Source: Burkholderia sp. Ax-1719 (GTDB lineage: Bacteria; Pseudomonadota; Gammaproteobacteria; Burkholderiales; Burkholderiaceae). Taken from it: a DNA stretch of 64,000 bases. The notes beneath the pieces were generated by a model. The model made no database searches, was not told the DNA's origin, and saw nothing but the letters and a program-made list of their open reading frames with translations. Positions 1 to 11,853 of the stretch are shown one piece after another. How positions within the stretch are numbered: the stretch's first letter is position 1; the number at the start of each line of letters is the position of its first letter. The stretch spans positions 1 through 64,000 of the forward strand of contig NZ_VWWJ01000015.1 in NCBI RefSeq assembly GCF_011753055.1, written 5' to 3'. Position numbers and translations under genes: made by a program.

Positions 1-2069
1 CCAGCCGCGATCTTGACCAGCGGCACGACCGGCGCTGCTGCGCCCGACGCCGCGGAGGCCGGCGACGCCGCCGAAGCACCCGACGCCCCCAGCGGCGGCT
101 GACCGATGACCGGCGCGGACGCATCCTGCGTCGCCGACGCCGCAGCCGCCACGGCGGCCTGCTCGGCGCCCGGCTTCAGACGATCGACGAGCCAGTAGTC
201 GAGCACGCGGCGCGCAATCGGGCCGGCGGACTGCGCACCCCAACCGCCGTTTTCGACGATCAGCGCGAGCGCGATCTGCGGCTTGTCGACCGGCGCGAAT
301 GCGGTGAACAGCGCGTGGTCGCGCAGATGCTCGGCGACCGCGTGCGCCTGGTACTTCGCGCCTTGCAGCGAGTACACCTGTGCCGTACCGGTCTTGCCCG
401 CCGAGGTGTATTGCGCGGTCTGGAACAGCTTGTATGCCGTGCCCGACGGGTTCATCGTCACGTTTTCCATGCCGCGCTTCACCACGTCGATATCGGACTG
501 CTTGACGTCGAGGCGGCCGCTTTCGCTCGGCACGGTCAGATGCTCTTCCTTCGTGATCGGATTCTCGATTTCCTTCACGAGGTGAGGCTTCATGAGCACG
601 CCGTTGTCTGCGAGCGTGGCCGTGGCGTGTGCGAGCTGCAGGATGGTGAACGAGTTATAGCCCTGGCCGATGCCCAGACTGATCGTTTCGCCTTCGTACC
701 ACTTCTGCTGCTCGGGCTTCTTGTACGCCTTCTTCTTCCATTCGGTCGAGGGCAGGATGCCGCGCGCCTCGCCCGCGATGTCGATGCCGGTCAACTGGCC
801 GAAGCCCAGCGGCTTCATGAAACCGGCGATGGCGTCCACGCCCAGGTCGTGCGCGAGCATGAAGAAGTAGGTGTCGTTCGACACCATGATCGCGCGGTTC
901 ATGTCGACCCAGCCCTGGCCCGAACGCACGTCGTTGTTGAAGCGGTGGCCACCGAACATGTAGTAGCCGGGGTCCGAGAAACCCCAGCCCGGCGTGCGCT
1001 TGTGCAGCGTGAGCGCGGCCAGCGCCATGAACGGCTTGTAGGTCGAGCCCGGCGGATACGTGCCGTGCAGCGGGCGGTTGAGCAGCGGGTGATCGGGCGA
1101 GTTGTTGAGCTCGTCCCAGGTCTGCTGGTCGATGCCGTCGACGAATGAATTCGGGTCGAAGCTCGGCGCGGAGACGAAGGCGAGAATGTCGCCCGTCGAC
1201 GGCTCGATGGCCACCAGTGCGCCGCGCTTGCCCGCGAACGCCTGTTCCGCGACCTGCTGCAGACCGATATCGATCGACAGCACGAGGTTGTTGCCGGGCG
1301 TGGCCTGGGTGCGCGAGAGCGTGCGCACCGGGCGGCCGCCCGCCGTGACTTCAACTTCCTCGAAGCCCGTCAGGCCGTGCAGCTCGGTTTCGTAGCTCTG
1401 CTCGACGCCGATCTTGCCGATGTAGTCGGTGCCGTTGTAGTTGTTGGCGTCCAGACGCGGATCGTAGTGTTCCGGATCGCTGTCGTTCTTGTCCGAGAGA
1501 TCGTCGATGCGCTCCTGGTCGCGCTGCGAAATCCGGCCGATATAGCCGATCACGTGCGCCGCCGTGGCCCCAAGCGGGTACTGGCGGAACAGGCGCGCGC
1601 GCACTTCCACGCCGGGGAAGCGGAAGCGCTGCGCCGTGAAGCGGGCGACTTCGTCGTCGGTCAGGCGGGTGCGGATCGGCAGGCTCTCGAAGTTCTTCGA
1701 ATCTTCGAGCAGTTTCTTGAAGCGGCGGCGGTCGCGCGCATCGATCGGGATCACGGTCGAGAGCTGGTCGATCGTGTTATCGAGCGTGTCGGTGAGCTTC
1801 GAGGGCGTGATTTCCAGCGTGTACGCGGAGTAGTTCTTCGCCAGCACGACGCCGTTGCGGTCGGTGATGATGCCGCGGTTCGGCACGATGGGCGCGACGG
1901 AAATGCGGTTTTCGTCGGCTTGCAGTGAATACTTGCTGTGGTTCCAGACCTGCAGGTAGAGGAAGCGGAACGCGATCAGCCCGAAGCAGACGAACACGAA
2001 CAGTCCCGCCGCGGCAACGCGCAGGCGGTATTTCGTGAGCTGCTGCTGGGTGTCCTTGAATTCGGTCAT
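1..2069 (-). CDS. mrdA: Penicillin-binding protein 2 (elongasome transpeptidase), C-terminus off window
   Basis: Class B penicillin-binding protein that cross-links peptidoglycan during side-wall elongation in the periplasm, working with RodA and MreBCD. An N-terminal cytoplasmic tail and one membrane anchor lie at about residues 15-40. A PBP dimerisation region follows, then the transpeptidase domain with the nucleophile in GSTYKPF (Ser342), SND (397-399) and KTG (559-561). The ATG at 2069 begins MTEFKDTQQQ. The visible part ends in an Ala/Pro/Ser-rich C-terminal extension that continues beyond base 1. It is the last visible gene of mreB-mreC-mreD-mrdA; rodA would be expected next, outside the window. 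Family and role are clear; the exact C-terminus is not visible. Confidence 0.95.
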   Translation of the reverse strand, partial: MTEFKDTQQQLTKYRLRVAAAGLFVFVCFGLIAFRFLYLQVWNHSKYSLQADENRISVAPIVPNRGIITDRNGVVLAKNYSAYTLEITPSKLTDTLDNTIDQLSTVIPIDARDRRRFKKLLEDSKNFESLPIRTRLTDDEVARFTAQRFRFPGVEVRARLFRQYPLGATAAHVIGYIGRISQRDQERIDDLSDKNDSDPEHYDPRLDANNYNGTDYIGKIGVEQSYETELHGLTGFEEVEVTAGGRPVRTLSRTQATPGNNLVLSIDIGLQQVAEQAFAGKRGALVAIEPSTGDILAFVSAPSFDPNSFVDGIDQQTWDELNNSPDHPLLNRPLHGTYPPGSTYKPFMALAALTLHKRTPGWGFSDPGYYMFGGHRFNNDVRSGQGWVDMNRAIMVSNDTYFFMLAHDLGVDAIAGFMKPLGFGQLTGIDIAGEARGILPSTEWKKKAYKKPEQQKWYEGETISLGIGQGYNSFTILQLAHATATLADNGVLMKPHLVKEIENPITKEEHLTVPSESGRLDVKQSDIDVVKRGMENVTMNPSGTAYKLFQTAQYTSAGKTGTAQVYSLQGAKYQAHAVAEHLRDHALFTAFAPVDKPQIALALIVENGGWGAQSAGPIARRVLDYWLVDRLKPGAEQAAVAAAASATQDASAPVIGQPPLGASGASAASPASAASGAAAPVVPLVKIAA

Positions 2070-2173
2070 GCGCTCACACGCCAGAGCCCGCGCCTCGCGC
2101 GTGCGCTGCGGCGGGCCGGTAGGAAGAGGTGGTCATCGGTTGCGACTTTCAACGGTGAGCGGCGCGAGGCCGC

Positions 2174-2686
2174 TCAGATGGGCCGCGTATCGTCGGGATC
2201 GACGGGGCGGCGCTGCGGCAGCAGCAGCACCAGGCTGGTGAGCGGCCACAGCACGGCTTCGACGAAGCCGCTGATCAGATAACCCCAACCGGGGAAGGAT
2301 GCGCCCATCACGAGGCGGATCACGAAGGGCACGACCTGCGCGCCCACCAGCATCGGCGTGACGGCAAACATCTGCACGCCCAGCGACATCCACAGCACGC
2401 GGCGGTGAATGGTGATGGCGCCGAAGGAGAGCAGGGTATAGGCGAGCGCGTGCTCGCCAAGCAGATTTGCGTTATGCACGTCCATCAGCAGGCCGAGGCA
2501 GAAAGCGATGCCCATGCCCACCTTGCGCGGCTGATGGATGTTCCAGAACAGCAGCACCACGGCGACAAAGTCAGGCACGCCGGGCAGCTTGCCCCAGGGC
2601 AGCAGGTTCAGCAGGAACGCCGCCGCGAGACTGAAGGCGATGAAGTACGGGTTGACCGGCTGGAGGATGTATTGCGGACGCGCCAT
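2174..2686 (-). CDS. mreD: Rod shape-determining protein MreD
   Basis: Small integral membrane protein (170 aa) of the MreBCD elongation complex. The protein is almost entirely hydrophobic with about five or six predicted membrane segments, including the family-typical conserved stretch around FWNIHQP. The ATG at 2686 shares its A with the mreC stop codon (TGATG), so the genes are probably translationally coupled. A TTG one codon upstream could also be read as a start, but the ATG fits the coupling better. It lies between mreC and mrdA, the usual order. Confidence 0.93.
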   Translation of the reverse strand: MARPQYILQPVNPYFIAFSLAAAFLLNLLPWGKLPGVPDFVAVVLLFWNIHQPRKVGMGIAFCLGLLMDVHNANLLGEHALAYTLLSFGAITIHRRVLWMSLGVQMFAVTPMLVGAQVVPFVIRLVMGASFPGWGYLISGFVEAVLWPLTSLVLLLPQRRPVDPDDTRPI

Positions 2687-3738
2687 CAATGGCCCCCTTG
2701 TGCTGCGGGCGCTTTCGCCGGTGCATTCGCCGGTGCTTTGGCGGGCGCGGCTGGCTGCGACGCGCTGGCGGCCGGCGCGGCGGCCTTCGATTTGTCGTCG
2801 GCTTTTTTGTCAGCGCCCTTGGCGGCCTTTTTCCTTGCGTCCTTGGCTTCGGCAGCGGCGGCCGCTGCGGCGGCGTCGGCGGCTTCGACCGGATTCGGCG
2901 GCACCTGGCGCACGAAGTGCAGCACCAGCACCTGACGCGCGCCGCGCACGGCGGCCAGCGGCGCGCACACCACGCGCGCGAAGGCGGTATCGGCCTGTTT
3001 GTCGACGCGGATCACCTTCGCGACCGGCAAGCCTTGCGGATAAACGCCGTCCAGGCCGCTCGTCACGAGTTCGTCGCCGTTTTGCAGGTCGGCGCTGATC
3101 GGCACGAAACGCAGATCGAGCAGATCGCCCTTGGCGGTGCCGTAGATCACGCTGCGTAGACCCGTGCGCACGACTTCGACCGGCACGGCCTGGTCCTTGT
3201 CGGTCACGAGCGTCACTTCGGACTGCATCGGAAATACGCGCGTGACCTGACCGATCACGCCGTCTTCGCTGAGCACGGGCGCGCCATTCTGCACGCCTTG
3301 CTGCGAACCGCCGCCGATCACGACCTTTTGCGTGAACGGGTCGCGCGTGTCGTACTGGATTTCGGCAGGCGTCGTGGGCGCGCCGATGCGCTGCGACAGT
3401 TGCAGCAGCGCGCGCAGATGGATGTTCTCGGCGGCCAGTGATGCGGCCTGGTTGGCCTGCTGCGAAAGCTGGAGGTTGCGCGCGTGAAGCGTCGCGTTGT
3501 CCTGGCGCAGCGAGGCGCTGGTGACGGCCAGATCGGCGGCGCCCATGAAGAGGTCGCGCGGCACGAGCGCTGCGCGTTGCAGCGGATAGAGGCCGGCGCC
3601 GAGCACGCCGCGCACGACTTCCAGTGTCTTGAAGCGCGCGTCGGAGATCAGCAGCGCGATCGACAGCACGACGAAGAAGAGCAGCCGTGCGAGTGCCGAG
3701 GGGCCTTGCTTGAACAGAGGCGGCGGACTGTATTCCAT
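2686..3738 (-). CDS. mreC: Rod shape-determining protein MreC
   Basis: Periplasmic scaffold of the elongasome (350 aa) linking cytoplasmic MreB with PBP2. There is an N-terminal membrane anchor at about residues 15-35, then a coiled coil (about 70-110, with LRQDNATLHARNLQLSQQ) and the beta-barrel MreC core (about 120-275). The last 70 residues are a low-complexity Ala/Lys/Pro tail (AKDARKKAAKGADKKADDK and repeats of APAKAPA). This tail is longer than in the E. coli protein and is probably disordered; similar tails are common in Burkholderiaceae. The start at 3738 (MEYSPPPLFKQ) fits the family. Confidence 0.95.
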   Translation of the reverse strand: MEYSPPPLFKQGPSALARLLFFVVLSIALLISDARFKTLEVVRGVLGAGLYPLQRAALVPRDLFMGAADLAVTSASLRQDNATLHARNLQLSQQANQAASLAAENIHLRALLQLSQRIGAPTTPAEIQYDTRDPFTQKVVIGGGSQQGVQNGAPVLSEDGVIGQVTRVFPMQSEVTLVTDKDQAVPVEVVRTGLRSVIYGTAKGDLLDLRFVPISADLQNGDELVTSGLDGVYPQGLPVAKVIRVDKQADTAFARVVCAPLAAVRGARQVLVLHFVRQVPPNPVEAADAAAAAAAAEAKDARKKAAKGADKKADDKSKAAAPAASASQPAAPAKAPANAPAKAPAAQGGH

Positions 3739-3811
3739 GGTCTGCGCCGGGGGCGTATGCGGTTCGGTGAAACTAACGGTGAAACGTGAGGCGCATCAGC
3801 GGTGCGGCCCG

Positions 3812-3833
3812 CGGCGGTTTGGAGAAACCGCCG
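3812..3833 (-). promoter_or_regulatory. Inverted repeat between mreB and mreC
   Basis: A perfect 9-bp stem with a GGAG/CTCC tetraloop lies in the 231-base gap between mreB and mreC, about 74 bases upstream of the mreC start. There is no T-run behind it on the minus strand, so a plain intrinsic terminator is unlikely. An attenuator or an mRNA processing/stability site that lowers mreCD-mrdA relative to mreB is an inference. Confidence 0.4.
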
Positions 3834-3969
3834 GGACACCCCGCTGTGCGGCGGCGCATAGGCCGCCTCTCACGTTCGTTGCGCGTCGATGGTAGCGGAT
3901 TTGCCGGTGACCTTGCGCCGTCGATTGCATCAGCATCGACTGGCGCCGCCCGCACCCGCCGCCAGGCGC

Positions 3970-5013
<1,044 letters not shown>

Positions 5014-5394
5014 TCAAAAATCCTGTCTCGCTTGTGGCCGACCTACGAGACGAGCGGGTCACGGGCGGCAGCGGAAAAAATAACAGCCTCAGGACGGGCG
5101 GAAAGCGCCGCCGCGAGGAGCCTGAAACTGCGGGAATGGTTACCGGAGGCGGCCCCGCTGCGCGCCAACTGAGCGCAAATTGCTGCGTTCAGGGGTGAAA
5201 GGCAGACGCAAGGCGGTCCGGGTTTGAGTCGAACGCGTAATGATACCTTATAATTTTGCCTGTTTTGCAGGATCCGAAAGCCAGTTTTTGACCTCGTCGA
5301 AGCTTTCTTCCACCCTCGGATCCGGCGCGATAAATCGCTGTTGCAGCACCGTTTTTTGCGCGCCGCTCCAGCCTCAATTTTTTCCGGTGACCGC
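5014..5394. other. Divergent mreB/gatC intergenic region
   Basis: No credible gene. The part near 5230-5260 is clearly AT-richer than its surroundings and contains the candidate gatC-side promoter listed separately. Promoters for mreB on the other strand must also lie here, but no confident -35/-10 pair was read for it. Confidence 0.6.
5224..5254 (+). promoter_or_regulatory. Candidate sigma-70 promoter for gatCAB
   Basis: TTGAGT at 5224-5229 and TATAAT at 5249-5254 are separated by 19 bases, about 140 bases upstream of the gatC ATG. The -10 is a consensus match; the spacing is on the long side. Assignment to gatCAB rests on orientation only. Confidence 0.45.
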
Positions 5395-5694
5395 ATGGCC
5401 CTGACCCTGACCGATGTGAAGCGTATCGCGCACCTTGCGCGCCTCGAACTGGCCGACGCCGAGGCCGGCAATACGCTCGAGCGCCTGAATAATTTCTTCG
5501 GGCTCGTCGAGCAGATGCAGGCCGTGGACACCACGGGCATTGCGCCGCTTGCGCATCCGATCGAACAGATCGAAGACGTCGCGCTGCGACTGCGCGAGGA
5601 CGCGGTAACCGAAACCGTGGATCGCGACGCCTACCAGCGCCCCGCGCCCGCGGTACAGGACGGACTTTACCTTGTCCCGCGTGTGATTGAGTAA
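5395..5694 (+). CDS. gatC: Asp/Glu-tRNA amidotransferase subunit C
   Basis: Small stabilising subunit (99 aa) of the GatCAB amidotransferase, which turns Glu-tRNA(Gln) and/or Asp-tRNA(Asn) into the amidated forms in the cytoplasm. The sequence has the family start ([19 protein letters not shown]) and the conserved region [11 protein letters not shown]. The ATG at 5395 is chosen because homology begins there; an in-frame TTG lies 54 bases upstream. gatA follows after 170 bases and gatB right after gatA, so the three are likely one operon. Presence of gatCAB implies an indirect route for Gln- and/or Asn-tRNA charging. Confidence 0.95.
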   Translation: MALTLTDVKRIAHLARLELADAEAGNTLERLNNFFGLVEQMQAVDTTGIAPLAHPIEQIEDVALRLREDAVTETVDRDAYQRPAPAVQDGLYLVPRVIE

Positions 5695-5864
5695 ACAAAC
5701 GCTCATTTTGGCGGCGTTTTCGAAGAAGTTCGAGTCATCTGAGCTTAACTTCTGAAAACGTTGCCACCCCCGAATTGGCGGGGCGCAGCCCGCGCGTGCG
5801 CGAGGCGCTCCCGGGCGGTGCGATCGTTGTGGTCGCCCCGTTACGATCTTCCAGGAATCACGCA

Positions 5865-7355
<1,491 letters not shown>

Positions 7356-7358
7356 AGC

Positions 7359-8834
7359 ATGAGCACGCAATGGGAAGTCGTTATCGGTCTTGAGACGCAC
7401 GCGCAGCTGTCGACGGTCTCCAAGATCTTCTCCGGCGCATCGACGCAGTTCGGCGCCGCCCCCAACACGCAGGCCTGCCCCGTCGATCTCGCATTGCCGG
7501 GCGTGCTGCCGGTGATGAACCGCGGTGCGGTCGAACGCGCGATCCAGTTCGGTCTGGCGATCGGATCGACCATCGCGCCGCGCAGCATTTTCGCGCGCAA
7601 GAACTACTTCTACCCGGATCTGCCGAAGGGCTATCAGATCAGCCAGTACGAGATTCCGGTGGTGCAGGGCGGCCAGATCACGATTCAGGTGCCGGCCAAC
7701 GAGAAGACCGGCAAGGAAGCCTACGAAAAGACCGTCAACCTGACGCGCGCGCACCTGGAAGAAGATGCGGGCAAGTCGCTGCACGAAGACTTCGCGGGCA
7801 TGACGGGCATCGACCTGAACCGCGCGGGCACGCCGCTGCTCGAAATCGTCACGGAACCTGAAATGCGCAGCGCGGCGGAAGCTGTGGCCTACGCGAAGTC
7901 GCTGCATACGCTTGTCGTGTGGCTTGGCATCTGCGACGGCAACATGCAGGAAGGCTCGTTCCGCTGCGACGCGAACGTCTCGGTGCGTCCGGTCGGCCAG
8001 AAGGAATTCGGCACGCGCGCGGAAATCAAGAACCTGAACTCGTTCCGCTTCCTCGAAGAAGCCATCCAGTACGAAGTGCGCCGTCAGATCGAACTGATCG
8101 AAGACGGCGGCACGGTGGTGCAGGAAACGCGCCTCTACGATCCGGACAAGCGCGAAACGCGTTCGATGCGCAGCAAGGAAGACGCGCACGATTACCGCTA
8201 TTTCCCCGATCCCGACCTCATGCCGCTCGTGATCGACGCGGCGTGGGTCGAGCGCGTGAAGGGCGAAATGCCCGAGCTGCCCGCTACGATGCAGACGCGT
8301 TTCGTCGAGCAATACGGCGTGACGCCGTACGACGCGAACGTGCTGACGTCGAGCAAGGCGATGGCTGCGTACTTCGAAGCCGTGGTCGCCAAGGCTGGCG
8401 CTGCGCAGGCCAAGGCCGCCGCGAACTGGCTGATGGGTGAAGTCTCGTCGCAGCTGAACCGCGAAGGTCTGGATATCGGCGCGTCGCCGGTTTCGGCTGC
8501 GCAGTTCGCGCTGCTGCTCGCGCGTATCGCCGACGGCACGATCTCGAACAAGATCGCCAAGGAAATCTTCCAGGCGATGTGGGACGAGAAGGCGACGGAC
8601 GAAGGCGCGGTCGATCGCATCATCGACGCCAAGGGTCTCAAGCAGATTTCGGACACCGGCGCGCTCGAAGCGATCATCGACGAGGTGCTGGCCGCGAACC
8701 CGAAGTCGGTCGAGGAATTCCGCGCGGGCAAGGAAAAGGCCTTCAACGCGCTGATCGGCCAGGCCATGAAGGCCACCAAGGGCAAGGCAAACCCGCAGCA
8801 GGTCAACGAACTGCTGAAAAAGAAGCTGGGCTGA
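7359..8834 (+). CDS. gatB: Asp/Glu-tRNA amidotransferase subunit B
   Basis: tRNA-binding and kinase subunit (491 aa) that phosphorylates the Glu/Asp carboxylate on the tRNA before amidation. The GatB signature is present ([13 protein letters not shown] at the N-terminus, [35 protein letters not shown]), as is the C-terminal YqeY-like helical domain (about 340-490) ending in LLKKKLG. Length is standard. It is the third gene of gatCAB. Confidence 0.97.
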   Translation: MSTQWEVVIGLETHAQLSTVSKIFSGASTQFGAAPNTQACPVDLALPGVLPVMNRGAVERAIQFGLAIGSTIAPRSIFARKNYFYPDLPKGYQISQYEIPVVQGGQITIQVPANEKTGKEAYEKTVNLTRAHLEEDAGKSLHEDFAGMTGIDLNRAGTPLLEIVTEPEMRSAAEAVAYAKSLHTLVVWLGICDGNMQEGSFRCDANVSVRPVGQKEFGTRAEIKNLNSFRFLEEAIQYEVRRQIELIEDGGTVVQETRLYDPDKRETRSMRSKEDAHDYRYFPDPDLMPLVIDAAWVERVKGEMPELPATMQTRFVEQYGVTPYDANVLTSSKAMAAYFEAVVAKAGAAQAKAAANWLMGEVSSQLNREGLDIGASPVSAAQFALLLARIADGTISNKIAKEIFQAMWDEKATDEGAVDRIIDAKGLKQISDTGALEAIIDEVLAANPKSVEEFRAGKEKAFNALIGQAMKATKGKANPQQVNELLKKKLG

Positions 8835-8863
8835 TAGTCTGTCAGACTGTGGGTCGGCAAGCT

Positions 8864-8905
8864 GGCGAGGCGGCGTCGCGCAAGGATGTGCGGCGCCGCC
8901 TCGCC
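8864..8905 (+). promoter_or_regulatory. 12-bp inverted repeat between gatB and the PPK2 gene
   Basis: GGCGAGGCGGCG at 8864-8875 is perfectly complementary to CGCCGCCTCGCC at 8894-8905, with an 18-base loop. No T-run follows, and it ends about 37 bases before the next start codon. It may act as a weak or Rho-assisted terminator, an mRNA end or a regulatory hairpin; the role is not shown. Confidence 0.4.
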
Positions 8906-8942
8906 GCTTGAAGAGGCGGATTTACTCAGGAGAACTGTAGCG

Positions 8943-9788
8943 ATGGCGAAGTCCCAGAATTCCCCGAACCTTGACGATTTCCGCGTGCCGTTTTACGGCG
9001 ACAAAAAGGGCGATCCGTTCACCCCCGAGGCCATCGACCCATCGGCCAAGCCCTTTTCCACCGGCAGCAAGGACAGCGACCGCGAGCGGCTGGCCGCGAT
9101 TGGCGACAAGCTTGACGTGCTGCAGGAGCGCCTGCACGCGCAGCGTCATCAGCGCGTGCTGCTGGTGCTGCAGGGCATGGACACGAGCGGCAAGGACGGC
9201 ACCATTCGCGGTGTGTTCCACGAAGTCGATCCGCTCGGCCTGCGCATCGTGCCGTTTCGCGCGCCCACGCCCATCGAGGCGTCGCACGATTTCCTCTGGC
9301 GCGTGCATATGCACGTGCCGGCCGCCGGCGAACTGGCGATCTTCAACCGCAGTCACTACGAAGACGTGCTGGTGCCGCGCGTGATGGACCAGATCGACGC
9401 CGCCGAATGCGAGCGCCGCTACGCGCAGATCCGCGACTTCGAACGCATGCTGGTGGAAAACGGCACGACCATCATCAAGTGCTGGCTGCACATTTCGAAG
9501 GACGAGCAGCGCCGCCGCATCCAGGCGCGCATCGACGATCCTTCGAAACACTGGAAATTCGATCTCTCCGATCTCGAAGCGCGCAAGCACTGGGACGCCT
9601 ATCAGGCGGCGTATCGCGACGCGCTCGCGGCTACCTCCACCGAACACGCGCCCTGGTACGTAATTCCCGCCGATTCGAAGACGCATCGCAACGTCATGGT
9701 GGCCGAACTGCTGCTGCGCCTGATGGAAGGTCTGAAGCTCGAATTTCCGCCCGCCAAGCCCGAACTCGAGGGCATGAAGATCGAGTAA
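8943..9788 (+). CDS. PPK2-family polyphosphate:nucleotide phosphotransferase
   Basis: Polyphosphate kinase 2 family (281 aa), which moves phosphate between inorganic polyphosphate and nucleotides in the cytoplasm. Walker A is GMDTSGKDGT (about residues 78-87) and the Walker B/lid region is NRSHYEDVLVPRV, with the family stretch RVHMHVPAAGE between them. The C-terminal part (HWKFDLSDLEARKHWDAYQAAY ... APWYVIPADSK) is typical of the family. The ATG at 8943 is preceded by AGGAGA. Single-domain length suggests class I or the PPK2_rel_1 group; direction (ADP or GDP, synthesis or use) cannot be read from sequence. It precedes xth with a 49-base gap. Confidence 0.9.
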   Translation: MAKSQNSPNLDDFRVPFYGDKKGDPFTPEAIDPSAKPFSTGSKDSDRERLAAIGDKLDVLQERLHAQRHQRVLLVLQGMDTSGKDGTIRGVFHEVDPLGLRIVPFRAPTPIEASHDFLWRVHMHVPAAGELAIFNRSHYEDVLVPRVMDQIDAAECERRYAQIRDFERMLVENGTTIIKCWLHISKDEQRRRIQARIDDPSKHWKFDLSDLEARKHWDAYQAAYRDALAATSTEHAPWYVIPADSKTHRNVMVAELLLRLMEGLKLEFPPAKPELEGMKIE

Positions 9789-9837
9789 AACGCCGATCTT
9801 CCCGCTCTCAACGAACACTCAAAAAAGGACTGAAAAA

Positions 9838-10620
9838 ATGCTGCGTGTGATCACCGCGAACCTGAATGGCATCCGCTCCGCGGCGAAGAAGGGCTTCTTC
9901 GAATGGTTCGGCGAACAGAACGCCGACGTGCTCTGCGTGCAGGAAATCAAGTGCTCGCAGGACGACATGACGCCGGAATTCCTCGCGCCGCACGACTTCA
10001 AGGGCTACTTCCAGCATGCCGTGAAGAAGGGCTATAGCGGTGCGGGCGTGTACGCGCGCCGCGAGCCTGACGAAGTCATCATCGGCTTTGGCAGCGAGGA
10101 GTTCGACGCCGAAGGCCGCTATGTGGAACTGCGCTTTGGCGATCTGTCGGTGATCTCGGTGTATGTGCCCTCGGGTTCGAGCGGCGACGAGCGCCAGCAG
10201 GCCAAATACCGCTTCATGGACGTGTTCATGCCGCATCTGGCCGAACTCAAGCAGAAGCGCGAAGTGATCGTGTGCGGCGACGTGAACATCGTCCACAAGG
10301 AAATCGACATCAAGAACTGGAAGGGCAACCAGAAGAACTCCGGCTGCCTGCCCGAAGAGCGCGCGTGGCTCACGCAGCTGTTCGACGAAGTGGGTTACGT
10401 CGATGTGTTCCGCACGCTTGATCAACGTCCCGAGCAGTACACGTGGTGGAGCAATCGCGGCCAGGCGTACGCGAAGAACGTGGGGTGGCGTATCGACTAC
10501 CAGATCGCCACGCCCGGCGTCGCCGCGACGGCGAAGCGCACGGACGTGTTCCGCGACATCAAGTTCAGCGACCATGCGCCGCTGACGGTCGATTACGACT
10601 GGAAGGTCAAGAAGAAGTAA
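9838..10620 (+). CDS. xth: Exodeoxyribonuclease III (AP endonuclease)
   Basis: Endonuclease/exonuclease/phosphatase-fold DNA repair enzyme (260 aa) that cuts at abasic sites and degrades 3' ends in base excision repair. Active-site motifs are visible: NLNGIRSA at the N-terminus, the metal ligand Glu in VLCVQEIKC, CGDVNIVH, and the C-terminal SDHAPL His/Asp pair. A good AAAAAAGGA ribosome site precedes the ATG. It is convergent with the M48 protease gene; a 22-bp palindrome marks the junction. Confidence 0.95.
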   Translation: MLRVITANLNGIRSAAKKGFFEWFGEQNADVLCVQEIKCSQDDMTPEFLAPHDFKGYFQHAVKKGYSGAGVYARREPDEVIIGFGSEEFDAEGRYVELRFGDLSVISVYVPSGSSGDERQQAKYRFMDVFMPHLAELKQKREVIVCGDVNIVHKEIDIKNWKGNQKNSGCLPEERAWLTQLFDEVGYVDVFRTLDQRPEQYTWWSNRGQAYAKNVGWRIDYQIATPGVAATAKRTDVFRDIKFSDHAPLTVDYDWKVKKK

Positions 10621-10631
10621 GTGTGAGGACC

Positions 10632-10653
10632 GCGCCCTGAACGTTCAGGGCGC
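10632..10653. terminator. 22-bp perfect palindrome at convergent gene ends
   Basis: GCGCCCTGAA plus its complement around a central CG makes a perfect 22-bp palindrome 11 bases after the xth stop, and it contains the stop codon of the M48 protease gene on the other strand. No T-run follows on either side. Position suggests a shared transcript end, possibly Rho-assisted; a protein-binding site is an alternative. Confidence 0.45.
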
Positions 10654-11853
10654 CGCCACCAGCTTGCGCCGTTGCACCGCGGCGATGCCCTGGTAATCGG
10701 GCAACTCGTTGAGCGGCTTGCCAATGGCCTTGGCGTAGAGCGGCATCATGTCCGCGAGACGCTTGGCGATATCCGCGCGCCGCGCCGGCGTGTACGGATG
10801 CACATAGATAAAGCCCTGATCGCGGTCCGACTTCGTGGCCACCGCGAGCTTGTCCCACAGCGTGAGCGCCGCACGCGGATCGAAACCCGCACGCGCGGCG
10901 ATGTCGCTGCCGATCACGTCGGCTTCGGTTTCATCGGCGCGGCCATAGTGCATTTCCACCAGACGCGAGCCGATCCCGAGCGGAAACACGCCCAGATCGG
11001 CCAGACCGAATAGCTGCGGCACCACGCCCGATTCGATCTGCGCGGCCTGTTGCTCGCCCAGACGTTCGCGCACATGCTCGCGCACCGCATGCGCGATCTC
11101 ATGGCCGAGCAGCATGCCGAGTTCGTTGTCGTTGAGCTTCACGCGGTCGAGCAGGCCGCCATACACCACGATCTTGCCGCCTGGCAGACAGTACATGCGG
11201 ATATCGGGCGAGCGGATCACCGCCACTTCCCACTTCCAGTTCTTGACGCGATCGCTCCACTTGAGTGCATACGGCGCGAGCCGGTCGACGAACTGGCGCA
11301 CGCGCACCACGTGCGGATCGTTATCCGGATAGAGCAGCTTCGAGTGCGCCGCGCCGCGCACGATCTCGTTGTATTCGGCGGCGGCCTGGGCTTCGAGCGC
11401 GGGCGACGGAATCAGATTACGAAACACGCCGATATTGCCGAAGCGCACCACGCGGCCCGTATTCGGGCCGCCGTTCTGCATGGCGGATGGCGCGTTGGTG
11501 TTAGCCGCGGCGGGGTTCGCATTGAGCGTCGCGCCGTTGCCGACGGGCGGCAGACTCGATGCGTTCGCGGAAGCCGCGCCCGCCGTTTCCGCCGCGCTGG
11601 ACAGTGCGGCCGGCGTGGCGGGCATCGCGAGCGTGGGCGTCGAAGCGGAACTGGCTGCATTGGTTGAATTGGCAGCGGGGTTTTCCGTCGCTTGCGCGAC
11701 ACCTGCGCCCAGCGTCAGCGCGAGCAGGCACAGCGCGCTGCGCAGGCCCGGGCGCGCGAGATCGCGTTGTGGCCCCGTTGCCTGTGCGTTTATCCCTCCC
11801 GGACGGCGGCGCGTCGACAGGGAAACACAGGCGGCATGCTGAGGCGGGGTCAC
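10645..11853 (-). CDS. M48-family zinc metalloprotease, exported
   Basis: M48 (HtpX/BepA-like) peptidase of 402 aa. A GTG start at 11853 is chosen because it overlaps the ampG stop (GTGA); no ATG precedes the signal-like stretch RSALCLLALTLGAGVAQA (about residues 39-56). A low-complexity Ala/Asn/Ser linker (about 57-120) follows, then the protease domain with HEIAH at 251-255 and the downstream ligand region ETEADVIG. It probably acts in the periplasm on unfolded or outer-membrane proteins, as BepA/LoiP do, but lacks obvious TPRs. Coupling with the muropeptide permease gene is notable. The N-terminus is the least certain part. Confidence 0.85.
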   Translation of the reverse strand: MTPPQHAACVSLSTRRRPGGINAQATGPQRDLARPGLRSALCLLALTLGAGVAQATENPAANSTNAASSASTPTLAMPATPAALSSAAETAGAASANASSLPPVGNGATLNANPAAANTNAPSAMQNGGPNTGRVVRFGNIGVFRNLIPSPALEAQAAAEYNEIVRGAAHSKLLYPDNDPHVVRVRQFVDRLAPYALKWSDRVKNWKWEVAVIRSPDIRMYCLPGGKIVVYGGLLDRVKLNDNELGMLLGHEIAHAVREHVRERLGEQQAAQIESGVVPQLFGLADLGVFPLGIGSRLVEMHYGRADETEADVIGSDIAARAGFDPRAALTLWDKLAVATKSDRDQGFIYVHPYTPARRADIAKRLADMMPLYAKAIGKPLNELPDYQGIAAVQRRKLVAAP

